A stretch of 64,000 nt of DNA, taken from the NCBI GenBank assembly GCA_033296885.1, contig MU863911.1, positions 124,001 to 188,000 on the forward strand, given 5' to 3'. Of the stretch, positions 11,406-20,859 are shown one piece after another. The position numbers were made by a program, and so were the translations under genes. The notes beneath the pieces are model-generated. The model made no database searches. It was not told the origin of the DNA and saw only the letters and a program-made list of their open reading frames with translations. How positions within the stretch are numbered: the stretch's first letter is position 1; each line of letters begins with the position of its first letter. Origin of the DNA: Triangularia verruculosa. Lineage: Eukaryota > Ascomycota > Sordariomycetes > Sordariales > Podosporaceae.

Positions 11406-12473
11406 TTATTTTACACCCAGGACCTCCTGGACGACGCTCAGGACTTGGCTGTGAACAGCCTTTGGCGCAGCAATCACACCGCTGTTGGTGGCCAACGTCC
11501 TTCCAACGCCAAAGTCCAGACGGTTGCCCTTGGTATCTGTGACCTGGCCGCCAGCTTCCCTCACAATGAGGTCACCAGCAGCGTGATCCCAGATCTTTTC
11601 TTGGTAAGTCTTGGAAGTTGGCAGACGGAGGTAGATATCGCCCGCTCCTCTCGCGATAGAGCCGTACTTGGCCTGCGAGTCCATTCTCACACTCGGCTTG
11701 GTGATCCCCAGCTTCTGCGCAATTTGCGCAGACTCGGACTGGTTCGAGTGGCCAGCCTCAACACTCTCGCAAAAGCTCGCGTTAGACATATCAGTCAGAG
11801 GCTTCATGGAGATACTCTTCCCCTCAGCCAAAGAGCCAGTCTTGAGAGGTCTGCTGGTGGCTCCCTGGCCGATCACAGCAGAGAAAAGCACACCCCGCCC
11901 TTCATCATCGGTGGCGTTGGCCCCGATATCGGCCGTCAACGGCGCCGAGTCATCTACCGGCAAGTTGGGGCATCCAATCGCTCCCACTTTTACATCTCCG
12001 TCCTCCAGCAGGGCAAGGCAAACTGCGTACTGGCCCCCTCTCAAGAAGCCCTTGGTGCCGTCGATGGGATCAATAGTCCAGATCCGGCCTACTCTGCCTC
12101 CCTTGCTGTTGCCCTTGTCGATGATATCCAGCATTGCCTCGGCATCCTTGATTGAACCGCCTAGAAGCCCCTCGGCGGCGACGTCATCCAGCTGAGTGGT
12201 GCGGACAAGATCCCAGATTTGATCGCGGAGGGCAGCGTTGGTGCGGAGCTCGGCGGCTTCCTCCTCGGCGACTACCTCGTCATGGGGGAAGTTGTGCTTC
12301 AAAGCAGAGATGATCAGAGCTTGAGCACCAAAATCACCGATGGTAACTGGGGAGGCGTCGTCTTTGGATACGGTTCCCTTGGCCTTTTCGTGGAAGACGC
12401 GCTTGGTGAGGATGGAGGCGCGCTGGACGGCGAGCTGGGCGATTTCGAGCTCTTTGGCGTAGAGGGAAGTCAT
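11406..12473 (-). CDS. HAL2: 3'(2'),5'-bisphosphate nucleotidase (HAL2/MET22)
   Basis: Hydrolyses 3'-phosphoadenosine 5'-phosphate (PAP) to AMP, clearing a by-product of sulfate assimilation that inhibits RNA exonucleases. It belongs to the Li+/Na+-sensitive inositol-monophosphatase superfamily. From the ATG at 12473 the product is 355 residues, close to yeast Hal2 (357). Metal-site motifs: SPVTIGDFGAQ (Asp47), VAEEEAAE (Glu70-72), WTIDPIDGTKGF (Asp135, Asp138) and WDHAAGDLIVREAGG (Asp296). The start context at 12473 (CCAAAATG) is good. The frame stays open upstream through a hydrophobic segment to another ATG at 12647 (TTTAATG, weaker), allowing a membrane-anchored longer form of 413 residues. 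Single exon. Confidence 0.93.
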   Translation of the reverse strand: MTSLYAKELEIAQLAVQRASILTKRVFHEKAKGTVSKDDASPVTIGDFGAQALIISALKHNFPHDEVVAEEEAAELRTNAALRDQIWDLVRTTQLDDVAAEGLLGGSIKDAEAMLDIIDKGNSKGGRVGRIWTIDPIDGTKGFLRGGQYAVCLALLEDGDVKVGAIGCPNLPVDDSAPLTADIGANATDDEGRGVLFSAVIGQGATSRPLKTGSLAEGKSISMKPLTDMSNASFCESVEAGHSNQSESAQIAQKLGITKPSVRMDSQAKYGSIARGAGDIYLRLPTSKTYQEKIWDHAAGDLIVREAGGQVTDTKGNRLDFGVGRTLATNSGVIAAPKAVHSQVLSVVQEVLGVK

Positions 12474-12899
12474 TTTGGCGATGTTGGGGGTGGTTGTGGA
12501 GGAGCTGGATAGGGGCCGGGTGAGATGGCCGAGAATGAGGCCGACGCGGGGGAGGATGGAGGGGATGAAGGCCGCCAGGATTAGGATGAGGAGTGAGGTA
12601 AGCAGTATGAGTGAGAAAAGGGGTTTATGAGGGAGACCACGAGGCATTAAACGGCGTGTATCAAAAGTAAAAAGATGTTGCCCACGTTTCTGAGTGATCG
12701 TGTTAGGTAAGATGAGTGGGTGGTGGGAGCTTGGAGGTGAACACGCTTTCGGTGGCAGGCTGTGTGGGTGCCCCGCATTACGTTGACGTCGTTCCTCTGA
12801 CGCTGTCCCCACACTTTACTGCAAACTCATGGTCTCAGCCTATGAGGACCTTGAGAATGTCTCAAGTTAGTGGGATATCGAAACTGATACACTATCTTA
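12474..12899. other. HAL2 upstream region with in-frame hydrophobic extension
   Basis: The HAL2 frame continues open upstream to beyond 12800 and includes, between 12474 and 12647, a stretch rich in Leu/Ile that could span a membrane. Whether this is translated or is 5' UTR cannot be told from sequence. The rest of the stretch shows no gene. It abuts the left end of the transposon at 12900. Confidence 0.5.
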
Positions 12900-15800
12900 C
12901 AGTGGCTTAACAAAAGTCTCGCTCTCCCCACTTTTTCCCCACATCCCACATCTTAACCTACTTTATTCACTTATACGTTTTATCTTTATTTTAATAGTAA
13001 TCTCATACTAAATTAAATTAATTTAAAGCCTAAAAAAAGCCCTACAAAGTAATACTAATTAATATGGTCTTCAAAGCTTCCCTTTTCTTTTCTGCCTTAC
13101 TTATAAGGCTGAAAGAAGAGAAGCTAGAAGACTTTCCATTTTAGGTGGAGCTGAGGCAAAAGGAGGGAAAAGTGGAGAAAAGAAAAGCAGACGGAGATTT
13201 CTCGCTTATTATACTGTAATAGGTTTATCTTGGCTCGGCACGGCTCCCAATTGCTGATTGGCCAGTGGGAGGTCTTATTGAAGACTTATTTTCCATTAGC
13301 CCAGGGTGCCCGCACAGGCCACCTGCCCTACAAGCTACATGCTGAGCTACATGCCATATGCCGAGCTATATGGGCCTGGCTAGGGACAGGCACGAATTAT
13401 TCCTATTGATAGGTAACTAACTATATCTAGAAAAAAGCTTTATAACTGTGGCTTTAAATAATGATAGAGTTTTTTAATACTTAAAAACTTATAAAATATA
13501 GGTAAAAATAAGTCTATACTGTATATATAATCTATTATAGAATCTACGTAAATCTCTATCTTTAATTTTATTAATTAAAGTTTAAATAATATATTAATAA
13601 TTTATTTTCCGTAGTTATAAAGAAAGGAAATTAATTTATTAATATATATAGTTATTGAAAATTTAAGAGTATTTAAAAGTACTTTTAACGGTATATAATT
13701 AAGCTTTTATTATAAGTAAAGTCCGTTAATAAAGGTTTAAATATTTTAGGAGTTTTTATAGTAATAATAGCGGGCTTACTATAGTTTCGGGGGAATATAC
13801 TGTTTTAATTATTTAAAAGTTTGTATAAAGTAAAGTATTAGGTTTAATTTTAATAAATAATTTTTTTTTAGGATTATATAATAATTTATTATTAATTTAA
13901 GGTAATAATTAATTATTAATTTAAGGTAATAATTAATTATTTTTAAACTTCAACTTTTATATTAAGTTTTATTATATAAATTCTTTTAAAGTTTAATAAT
14001 TTTTTAAAGTTACGGATATTTTTATTATTTTTATTATTTTTAAACGGAGTATAAATTCTGTTTTGAACTTGTTTAACAATTATAGTAATTTAAATATATA
14101 TAAGTAATAAATTGGTTAATTAAAGATATTTATATTTATAATTTAATTAAAGTATTAGATTATAGATATTATAGATAGGTTATATAAGTTGGTTTATATA
14201 GAAAGTAATAAGTATCATATCAATATAATATTTTACAATTATTATAAAATCTCTTCACAGCCATTTAATATTATACTAAGCTAGCCATTCCTAATAAATA
14301 TCTCTAACGATAATTTCCGCTAAATACTTTACATACTATATCTACTCAATAACTTTCTCCCTCTCATAATAAACCTCCTTCTATACATTATTACTATTAA
14401 TATAATTATCGGCGTTTAATATAAAATCTATATATGCTTAATAAAAGTAATAAAAAAACTCAAATTAATTTTAATTAAGTTTTTTAAAATTTATTAAAAT
14501 AATATACTAAAAGATCTTATTTTCTTTCATTTATTAAGTATTTTAAAAATAAATAATATTTTAAAGGATTAAAAGTCGAGCTCCTTCTGGTTATTAATAA
14601 AAAAAGCGAAGTATATATATCGCTTCTTTATTATAATTATTAATAAATTAATTAATTATATATATTTAATACATTAATTATATTTATCGAAAGTATTAAT
14701 TAAAGTAATTTACTTTAGTAAAGTTTCTAATATAAGTTAAATATTTTAATCAAAGTATAAGATAATAAGAGAAAATTAAAAGTAGAAAAATAATAAAGAC
14801 AGTTTTTTTATCTTTATTAATATAAAAGTTATAACGTTATAACGTTACTTACCGGTCGGCGAACCTTTATAATAAAGAAGTTATCGGCGCCGTAATAAGT
14901 AATATAGTAAAGGAGGCGTTTAAAAGGTTTAAATTATATCGTTATATTATATATATTATTAAGTTCGACAATTAAAGACCGTATATATATAATAGATATA
15001 TAATATTATATAATAGGTACGTAATATTATATAGTATAACTTTGACCGACGATACTAAGCTGTAAAGAAAATTAACGCCGGATATAGCATTATTAAAGAA
15101 CCTTTCTTTTTTAGAACTTCGTTTCTTTTAGATATATTAGAAGCTTTAAAGACTTTCCTTCAGAGTAACGCGGAGTGACTAGTTTAATATACTAACCCCC
15201 TACTTTAATCACTATATCTAACCTCTGATCTATCGATAAAACTAACTTATTTAATACCTTTACCTCAAAATCTTCCTATACTTTTACTACTACTTATATT
15301 AAGGCTAAATAACTCTCCTTATTCTTAAATATAATTATTAATTTAAAATATCGCACTATTATCCTCTCTTTTAATAATTTTTATATATTTTTAATAAAAT
15401 TAAAATTAAAAAAATACAGTAATTAATTTAATATTGTAATCCTATTTTCCCAAATTTATAATTAAAGTTAATTTTAAATTAACCAGTATATATAAATATT
15501 AGTATTATCTTAAATAAAAATATTATTCGGCTTATAAATTATAAATAAATTTTTCTTTTAAATAAATTAATACCTTTTTATTATTAACTTCCCCCTTTAG
15601 TAAATTAAAGTCTTTTATTATAGGAATTAAAAAAGTTTAAATATTAAAAGTAAAGGTACTTTAAAATATTTATAAATACTTTATAAATTTAGCCTTTAAT
15701 TAAATATTTTTAGGACATAAACTTTCACTTTATATAATTAATATAGTAGTAAAAATTAAAAAATATAATTTTTATTTTACGGTAAAAAACTTAACTTTAA

Positions 15801-16403
15801 ACACTTCCCTTATTATAAACTATAGTATTTTCATTAAAAACGATTACCTTTTCTATTATATAGTAGATTTATTTATATATTTTATAGTAAATTTAAACTT
15901 TAAAAAAACATATTTTTCCGTAAACTTTAATTATTTTAAAGCAGTTTAATAAAAAATACTTTATTTCTTAAATTCTTTAATAATTATACGTAAATAATAC
16001 TTAAAACTAGCTTTTAATTTTAATTAATAGGTAAAAATAAAAGGGTTTTAAATTATTAATTAAAATATATAATATAAATTACGTTTAATAAATACTTATA
16101 AACGTCTTAAGTATAGTTTTAAAGCCTTGAAAATTAAGGTTTAATACCGTTTAACGATATTATACATTAACAAAGGTAGTACCTTTTCTTTAATAAATAA
16201 AGCTTTACAAAAGAATTTAAAATTATAATTTATTATAATCTTCGTCTTCAAATAAAGAGACTACTCTGTATTAGGCGTATAAAGGCGTATATTAGAGGTA
16301 TCTATAATTATTAAAAATAGTAGGGTAGTATCCGGGAAAATAGACGCGATGTATATATAGCGCGGTTTTTAAAGTGGGGAGCGAGACTTTTATCACTCCA
16401 CTA
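12900..16403. mobile_element. RIP-degraded DNA transposon with terminal inverted repeats and TA target site
   Basis: The two ends match in inverted orientation. Left end at 12900: CAGTGG, six unmatched bases, then AAAAGTCTCGCTC and CCCCACTTT. Right end read on the minus strand from 16403: TAGTGG, six unmatched bases, then AAAAGTCTCGCTCCCCACTTT. The only differences in the core are the outermost C/T and a 2-bp CT insertion. Both ends are flanked by TA (12898-12899 and 16404-16405), the duplication made by Tc1/mariner/pogo elements. The interior from about 13420 to 16330 is extremely A+T-rich with very many TpA steps, and no open frame survives, as expected of RIP. No transposase can be read, so the superfamily rests on the TA flank alone. 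Confidence 0.75.
13879..13940. repeat. short tandem duplication inside RIP block
   Basis: The motif AATTTAAGGTAATAATTAAT occurs twice in tandem with a period of about 24 bp at 13895-13940, within the A+T-rich interior of the transposon. Confidence 0.6.
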
Positions 16404-16844
16404 TAGTCCTTTTTTGCCAGAAATCCATCCCATTACTTTCGGCCACGGAAGACCCTGGACCCACTTTCCCCCGAACAGAGGCCCAAGCTTCTCCGCCGGT
16501 TCTTGAGCTTCTTTGCACTTCACCATCTCAACTCAATGCCGTTGCAGAGTCGGAGGGAGCCTGATGCAGAAGGAAACGCTTCGTCACTGACACCTTTCGC
16601 AAAATATATGATCCCCCGTATATTTCCCATTACCCCATTACCCTTTACCTCTTTTCCCCATTACCCCTTTTCATCATTATCCCTTTTCACCATTACCCCT
16701 TTTCACCTTTGCCATAAGCCGCCCCAACCAACACTGGTCTTTTACGCTGGCTCACATCGTCTTATTCGACATCACCGTCACGTCCTGCATTTTTGGCGAA
16801 GTGATCTTAGTATTAATGCCATTTTACTCGAGCTCCAAGTAGCA
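16404..16844. other. spacer right of the transposon
   Basis: Contains a short pyrimidine-rich tandem repeat (listed separately) and the 3' flank of the leftward membrane-protein gene. The open frame at 16503-16853 on the plus strand is produced largely by that repeat and is not supported as a gene. Confidence 0.5.
16620..16708 (+). repeat. CATTACCCCTTTT tandem repeat
   Basis: Four to five degenerate copies of a roughly 16-bp unit CACCATTACCCCTTTT lie about 220 bp beyond the right end of the transposon. Copies vary in the CCATT/CATTAT portion. It is not a canonical telomere repeat. Confidence 0.75.
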
Positions 16845-18054
16845 CTAATCTAAACCCTCATGTCTCTCTACCCCAGCCACGACAACCCCATCACCGCTCG
16901 AGTCATGGCATCTCACCTCCAGCTCACAGCACCCCGTACTAATGTCCAACTCGATGTATCCCCCGTCGACACCCATCTCGGCCCGAGGGGCTGGTCTTCC
17001 GTCGAGTTCTTGTGGCGGTAGGTCTATTTCTGCTATGTCGCCGTTTTGTGATTCTATCTCCTTCACCTCTTCCTTTTGTTGTTGAGAGATCCCTCTCGAC
17101 TTTCGGCGTGGACGATGGCGACGCCGGTAAAAGTACACTGCTAGGGCGACAATGACTAGGAAGAAGAGGGAGGAAAGGATCCCACCTACAACGAGTGTTG
17201 GAGTTGGGCTTGGGGTGGTTGGAGGAGGTTCGGAGCTGGGTTGGGGAGGTGGTGTGATACTGGTCGTGTCAGTGCTGCTGGGGGAGGTAGGGGATGTGTT
17301 GCCGGTCGCCAGTGAGGTTGTAATGGAGGAATTCATGAATGTCTTTAAGGTAGGGACGGATGTTGACTCCGCGAGGGACGTGGTTTCTGTCTTTGGGGCC
17401 AAGGATGATGTCGAAGCCGAAGACGCTCCACTATTGCTAGTGGACTCAGTAACTTTGTGTGCGGGCGAAGGCGTCGACGTCTGGCGTTGGATGAACGTGA
17501 ACCTAGTCGTCTGCTCTGTCGACGTCGTTCTAGGTGCCGGCTGTGTGGTGGAGATGACTGGTGCAGGTGAGGTGTCTACCACTGAATCCCTGTTGCAGTA
17601 CGCTATGTATCTTCCGAATACGGCATCCAGCTGCTCTTTGGCTCCCTGGTCAGAAGGAGCGTTCGTGTCGACACATGCTTTGCAGTCCGAATATGTGGTC
17701 TGAAATGCCGAGCCTGGCCTGCAGAGTTCTGGAGATTCGCCGGCCTCGGAAGCTTCGATGCGGGCGTTTTCTATCTATCAGTCAGCAAAGTGAGCGTATT
17801 GACATCTAAGATAGGTAATCTTGGTACCGCAGCCTGGCCAGCATGCTAATGGAACCTGTGCTAGATTCTGTCTTTTCTCAGCCAGGCGAACCATGCTGGC
17901 TTGTCATTCGCAGCAAGTTGAGACACTGATGACTCCATGCTCAAAATCGACATTATCATGATGTTGGGATAGATTCTCAGGAATTCCTTTAGCATGTGAT
18001 TCAGGCACTTACAATGTCATAAGGGGCACTGAGTAAGCCCAAAACTATTGACAT
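16845..18054 (-). CDS. Ser/Thr-rich single-pass membrane protein with N-terminal Cys module
   Basis: Certain exon 17770-16845, joined with good phase to 17867-17828 across a 57-bp intron. A first exon at 18054-18013 (MSIVLGLLSAPYDI, GTAAGT donor) is in phase but gives a poor signal peptide, so the 5' end is tentative. The assembled product is about 335 residues. The N-terminal module has a Cys pattern typical of fungal surface proteins: PLACWPGCENA, ESPELCRPGSAF, YSDCKACVD, RYIAYC. A long Ser/Thr/Pro stalk (probable O-glycosylation) follows, then the membrane span VVGGILSSLFFLVIVALAVYFY, a basic stop-transfer RRRHRPRRKSR and a cytosolic tail of about 75 residues. This layout resembles fungal plasma-membrane sensors of the Mid2/WSC kind by architecture, not by homology. 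Function unknown. Confidence 0.55.
17801..17820 (-). repeat. copy 1 of a 20-bp exact repeat, inside an intron
   Basis: GACATCTAAGATAGGTAATC on the plus strand, identical to 18588-18607. On the minus strand it lies inside the proposed 57-bp intron (17827-17771) of the membrane-protein gene. Confidence 0.8.
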
Positions 18055-18544
18055 AATGATGTAGGCTGAATGTTGTAGGTCGGCGCAACAGCGACCATGC
18101 TTGGCATTGGCCAGACGATGACCGCGAACCAACCACGGCGTAAGAAAAAGGGTTAAAAGGCCCGGACCTCATTTTAATGTTATGCTGTAGCCTAGGTACT
18201 CCTGCTGCAATCACAGTTGTGCCTCTTCTCAAGTGCAGTCGTCTATGGTTTAAAGGCAAGTGCTTATTTTCTTCGACTATCCCACTAGCATAATGAGCTC
18301 AAGATGAACGCCGGTTACCTGAGGTACCTAACTTCGCCCCCAACTTGCAGCACTGCCACTGAAGATGTCCTTTTAAACTTTATAGTCTTGAAAGCCATGA
18401 CGGGTAGTCGACGCGGGCATGGCCCGGTGTAAATATGATTGATTGTCCACACAACTGAAACTATCCCTTCAGTTTTTCACACCCTGCTGAGGTAGTTAGG
18501 TAAGGTAGGTATACTCTATTTCATCTCGAGAAGCAGCCCATCCC
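18055..18544. other. spacer between membrane-protein and cupin genes
   Basis: No gene supported. Contains TAGGTA-type words (near 18325 and 18490-18510). An open frame at 18017-18259 on the minus strand lacks a signal or domain. Confidence 0.45.
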
Positions 18545-19181
18545 TCAAGGCTCACTATCAACCTCAGGCGGAAACGTCCCAAAAAGCGACATCTAAGATA
18601 GGTAATCACCAGCACATCAGCCGAAGCCCACGTTTACACCAATAGATGTCCCAAAAACAAGAGAAACCTACCAAATGCCCAACCTCCTCCTTACCCAGCA
18701 TCTTCCCCTCCTCCGTAGCCTTGGCTAGCATCCTAAAATCTAACCACTCTCATTAGCACCCATTTCTTTGTCCACGACATGCCTTCCCAAGCCCCCTCAC
18801 CAGGAAATACTCACAATCAACATAATGCCCCGGCGTGGCCGTCATATAACACTCGGCCTCCTCCTCCCCGCTCCCGTTCCTAAACGTATGCACCGCCCCC
18901 GGCGGCACCGTCATCAAATCCCCCACCCTCGCCTCCTGCTCCCCCTCGGGCGTGCTGAACACAATCGTCCCCTTCGTCACAAAAAAAAGCTCGTCATGGA
19001 ACCGGTGCCAGTGCATCGGCGGGCCGCACGCACCGCCAGGCAAAAGAATAGTAACGCTCGACACCCGGTCCTGCGTGTTCGTCCCGTCTTCAAGAACCTT
19101 GATCGTCAGCGGACCTACTTTGAGGGTTTCCGCTTGGGTGGAGGTGCAGAGGTTGACGGGGACTGGACCGCGGGTTGGCAT
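18545..19181 (-). CDS. small single-domain cupin protein
   Basis: Three exons (19181-18815, 18739-18672, 18592-18545) give 160 residues. Both cupin motifs are intact. Motif 1 has His57, His59 and Glu64 in PMHWHRFHDELFFVTKG; motif 2 is GDLMTVPPGAVHTFRN with His98. These form the 3-His/1-Glu metal site of quercetinase- and dioxygenase-like cupins. The C-terminal exons add a helical tail (MLAKATEEGKMLGKEEVGHL, then MSLFGTFPPEVDSEP) common in fungal homologues. There is no signal peptide. Substrate unknown. A TATATAA lies about 260 bp upstream (19443-19449). Last exon only 48 bp; its acceptor overlaps a 20-bp sequence shared with the next gene's intron. Confidence 0.87.
18588..18607 (-). repeat. 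copy 2 of a 20-bp exact repeat, spanning a splice acceptor
   Basis: Identical to 17801-17820. On the minus strand its first 15 bases are the 3' end of the last cupin intron (ending CTTAG at 18593) and its last five bases are the first exon bases ATGTC. Confidence 0.8.
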
Positions 19182-19872
19182 GGCGATAGATATAACCTGT
19201 GTTGTAGTGAGAAAAAAGGGGTTGGATTAAAAATGATGGGGTTAAAAAGGGCCGAAAAAAAGGAGTAAGGGTGATGTGGGACACAGACGGGGATAAATCA
19301 ATAGATCAGCGGTGATGCGGCTCTTTTCTGGGCTCGGGGTAGCGTGGGTAGGTAACAAAGAGCCTGGGTTAAAACAGCGATTCGTGCACCCCGCCCTCCA
19401 CGGTGTAGCTGGTGGCGATTCTCCGGCTGGTTGATTCGATGATTATATAAGCCCGAGCAAGAAACGGTTAAGGGTCAAAAAGGGGTTGAGATTGCACCAA
19501 GTAAACACCGGACGAATGGCAACATAATTCGACTGCTCATTGTGTATTGATCAAGATGCTCTTTCTCCCATATGTCGGACTAGCTGGATGCTGCAAAGCA
19601 AGTAATTAGGTAGAACGATAGCAACCTGTAATTCTAAACATGCGACATTGATCGATATCTCGAAAGTACTGAACAGCCAAATGGCGGGCTCCGATCCTAT
19701 GCCCAACCAAGCAAAGCATGCCTCCAGGCAGTCATCTGCGCCATTCTCCTACTAAAAAAAAACCCTTAAACGCCTACCCCAACCTGTTAGAGCCAATGAA
19801 AAAAGGGAATAGAAAGATTTGACAAAGTGCTGTTACAACATTCGTGTGGCGGATATCAGGAAAGGACGAAGC
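19182..19872. other. promoter side of the cupin gene and 3' flank of HP1
   Basis: No gene. A TATATAA at 19443-19449 is the only promoter-like element seen; an A-run at 19755-19763 follows. The HP1 3' UTR occupies the right part. Confidence 0.5.
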
Positions 19873-20859
19873 TCAAGAGCTGGCAGGGGGTGAGTCCACT
19901 GGGGTTTCTTCCTTCTTGATAATGCGCACATGGCGTTCATAAAATTGCAACATCTAGACAACCAATGTCAATTTCAGCTTGCATGAAGCTGTGTGGGTAG
20001 CAAAACATACCTTTTGGGGGCACCTCGAGTAGATAACACTAGTTTCATGCTGAGTTTTATGCCCGTTTTTCCAGGTCAAGTAAACCATCAACTTATGGGT
20101 CTCCTCATCTTCACAAGCGTCAAGTTGCGCAATGTGGTCTTCCCAGCTTCCTGCTGGTGGTTTCCAAGCCGTTTGCTTTGCGCTGGCTGGGGGCTCGGAA
20201 TCAAGCGGATGGCTGCTATTTCTCTTGGAGCGTTTGCTGGTAGTAGACGATTGCGGTGTCGAAGAGTCTTTACGGCCACGCTTCTTGCTCTTGAGGGCCG
20301 TTTGGGTTTCGTTGAGAAGAGCTTCTCTGCCACCAACGCTCTTAAGATACTCGTTCAAGATTTCGGAAGCATTTACCCTGCCGGAGCTCGTTAACCGTCT
20401 GCTGCCATTTCATAGGACATGGCAGAACATCTTACAACAAGTTGTCTTCTGGCTCCCACGTGCGGTCCGCCTTCTTTTCGTAGCCCTCCCATTTGACCTC
20501 AAAAAGTGGTTCTCCGTCCTGGATGGGCCGTCAGTTCCAAGGCTGAAATGATATCGGGCGTGCTCAACCAACCTTGCCGATCATGTGAGAGAGAATCTTC
20601 TCAACGACATAACTATGCGCCTTGTCAGCGACAGCGTATTCTACGATCTTCCTTTGCTGGGTCCTGGGTGTGCTTACACTTCTGCTTCCTCCTCTCCGTC
20701 ATCCTCCTCGTCCTCCTCATCTTCCTCGGCGACGTCGCCGTTCTGAGCCTCAGGCTCGTCGAAATCTTCTTCGAGGGGCTCCGAGTGTTTTTGTGCTTTC
20801 TTGCCACTGCGCCTAACCGAGGCCCTGTGCTCGGAATCCGAGGGCTCGCTATCGCTCAT
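19873..20859 (-). CDS. hpo: heterochromatin protein 1 (chromodomain plus chromoshadow domain)
   Basis: Binds histone H3 trimethylated on Lys9 and is required in Neurospora for DNA methylation of RIP-mutated DNA. Five exons (20859-20678, 20612-20573, 20518-20436, 20377-20011, 19953-19873) give 250 residues. The N-terminus is acidic (31-60). The chromodomain starts at Tyr62 (YVVEKILSHMIGK, then EPLFEVKWEGY and TWEPEDNLL), with the aromatic cage Tyr62, Trp84, Tyr87 intact. A basic hinge (SKKRGRKDS, SKRSKRNS) precedes the chromoshadow domain (about 175-240: GSWEDHIAQLDACED, VYLTWKNGHKTQHE, SRCPQKMLQFYERHVRII). The chromodomain is split by two introns and the shadow domain by one. All junctions keep frame. 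Confidence 0.93.

Noticed and set aside
13081..13190. Suspected inverted pair CTTTTCTTTTCTGC / GAAAAGAAAAGCAG in the transposon left arm
   Set aside because: On checking, the arms are mirror-like rather than reverse complements, so they do not define nested element ends.
18017..18259. 80-codon minus-strand frame upstream of the membrane protein
   Set aside because: No signal peptide or Cys pattern to link it to the downstream exons; another frame gives a better, though still weak, first exon.
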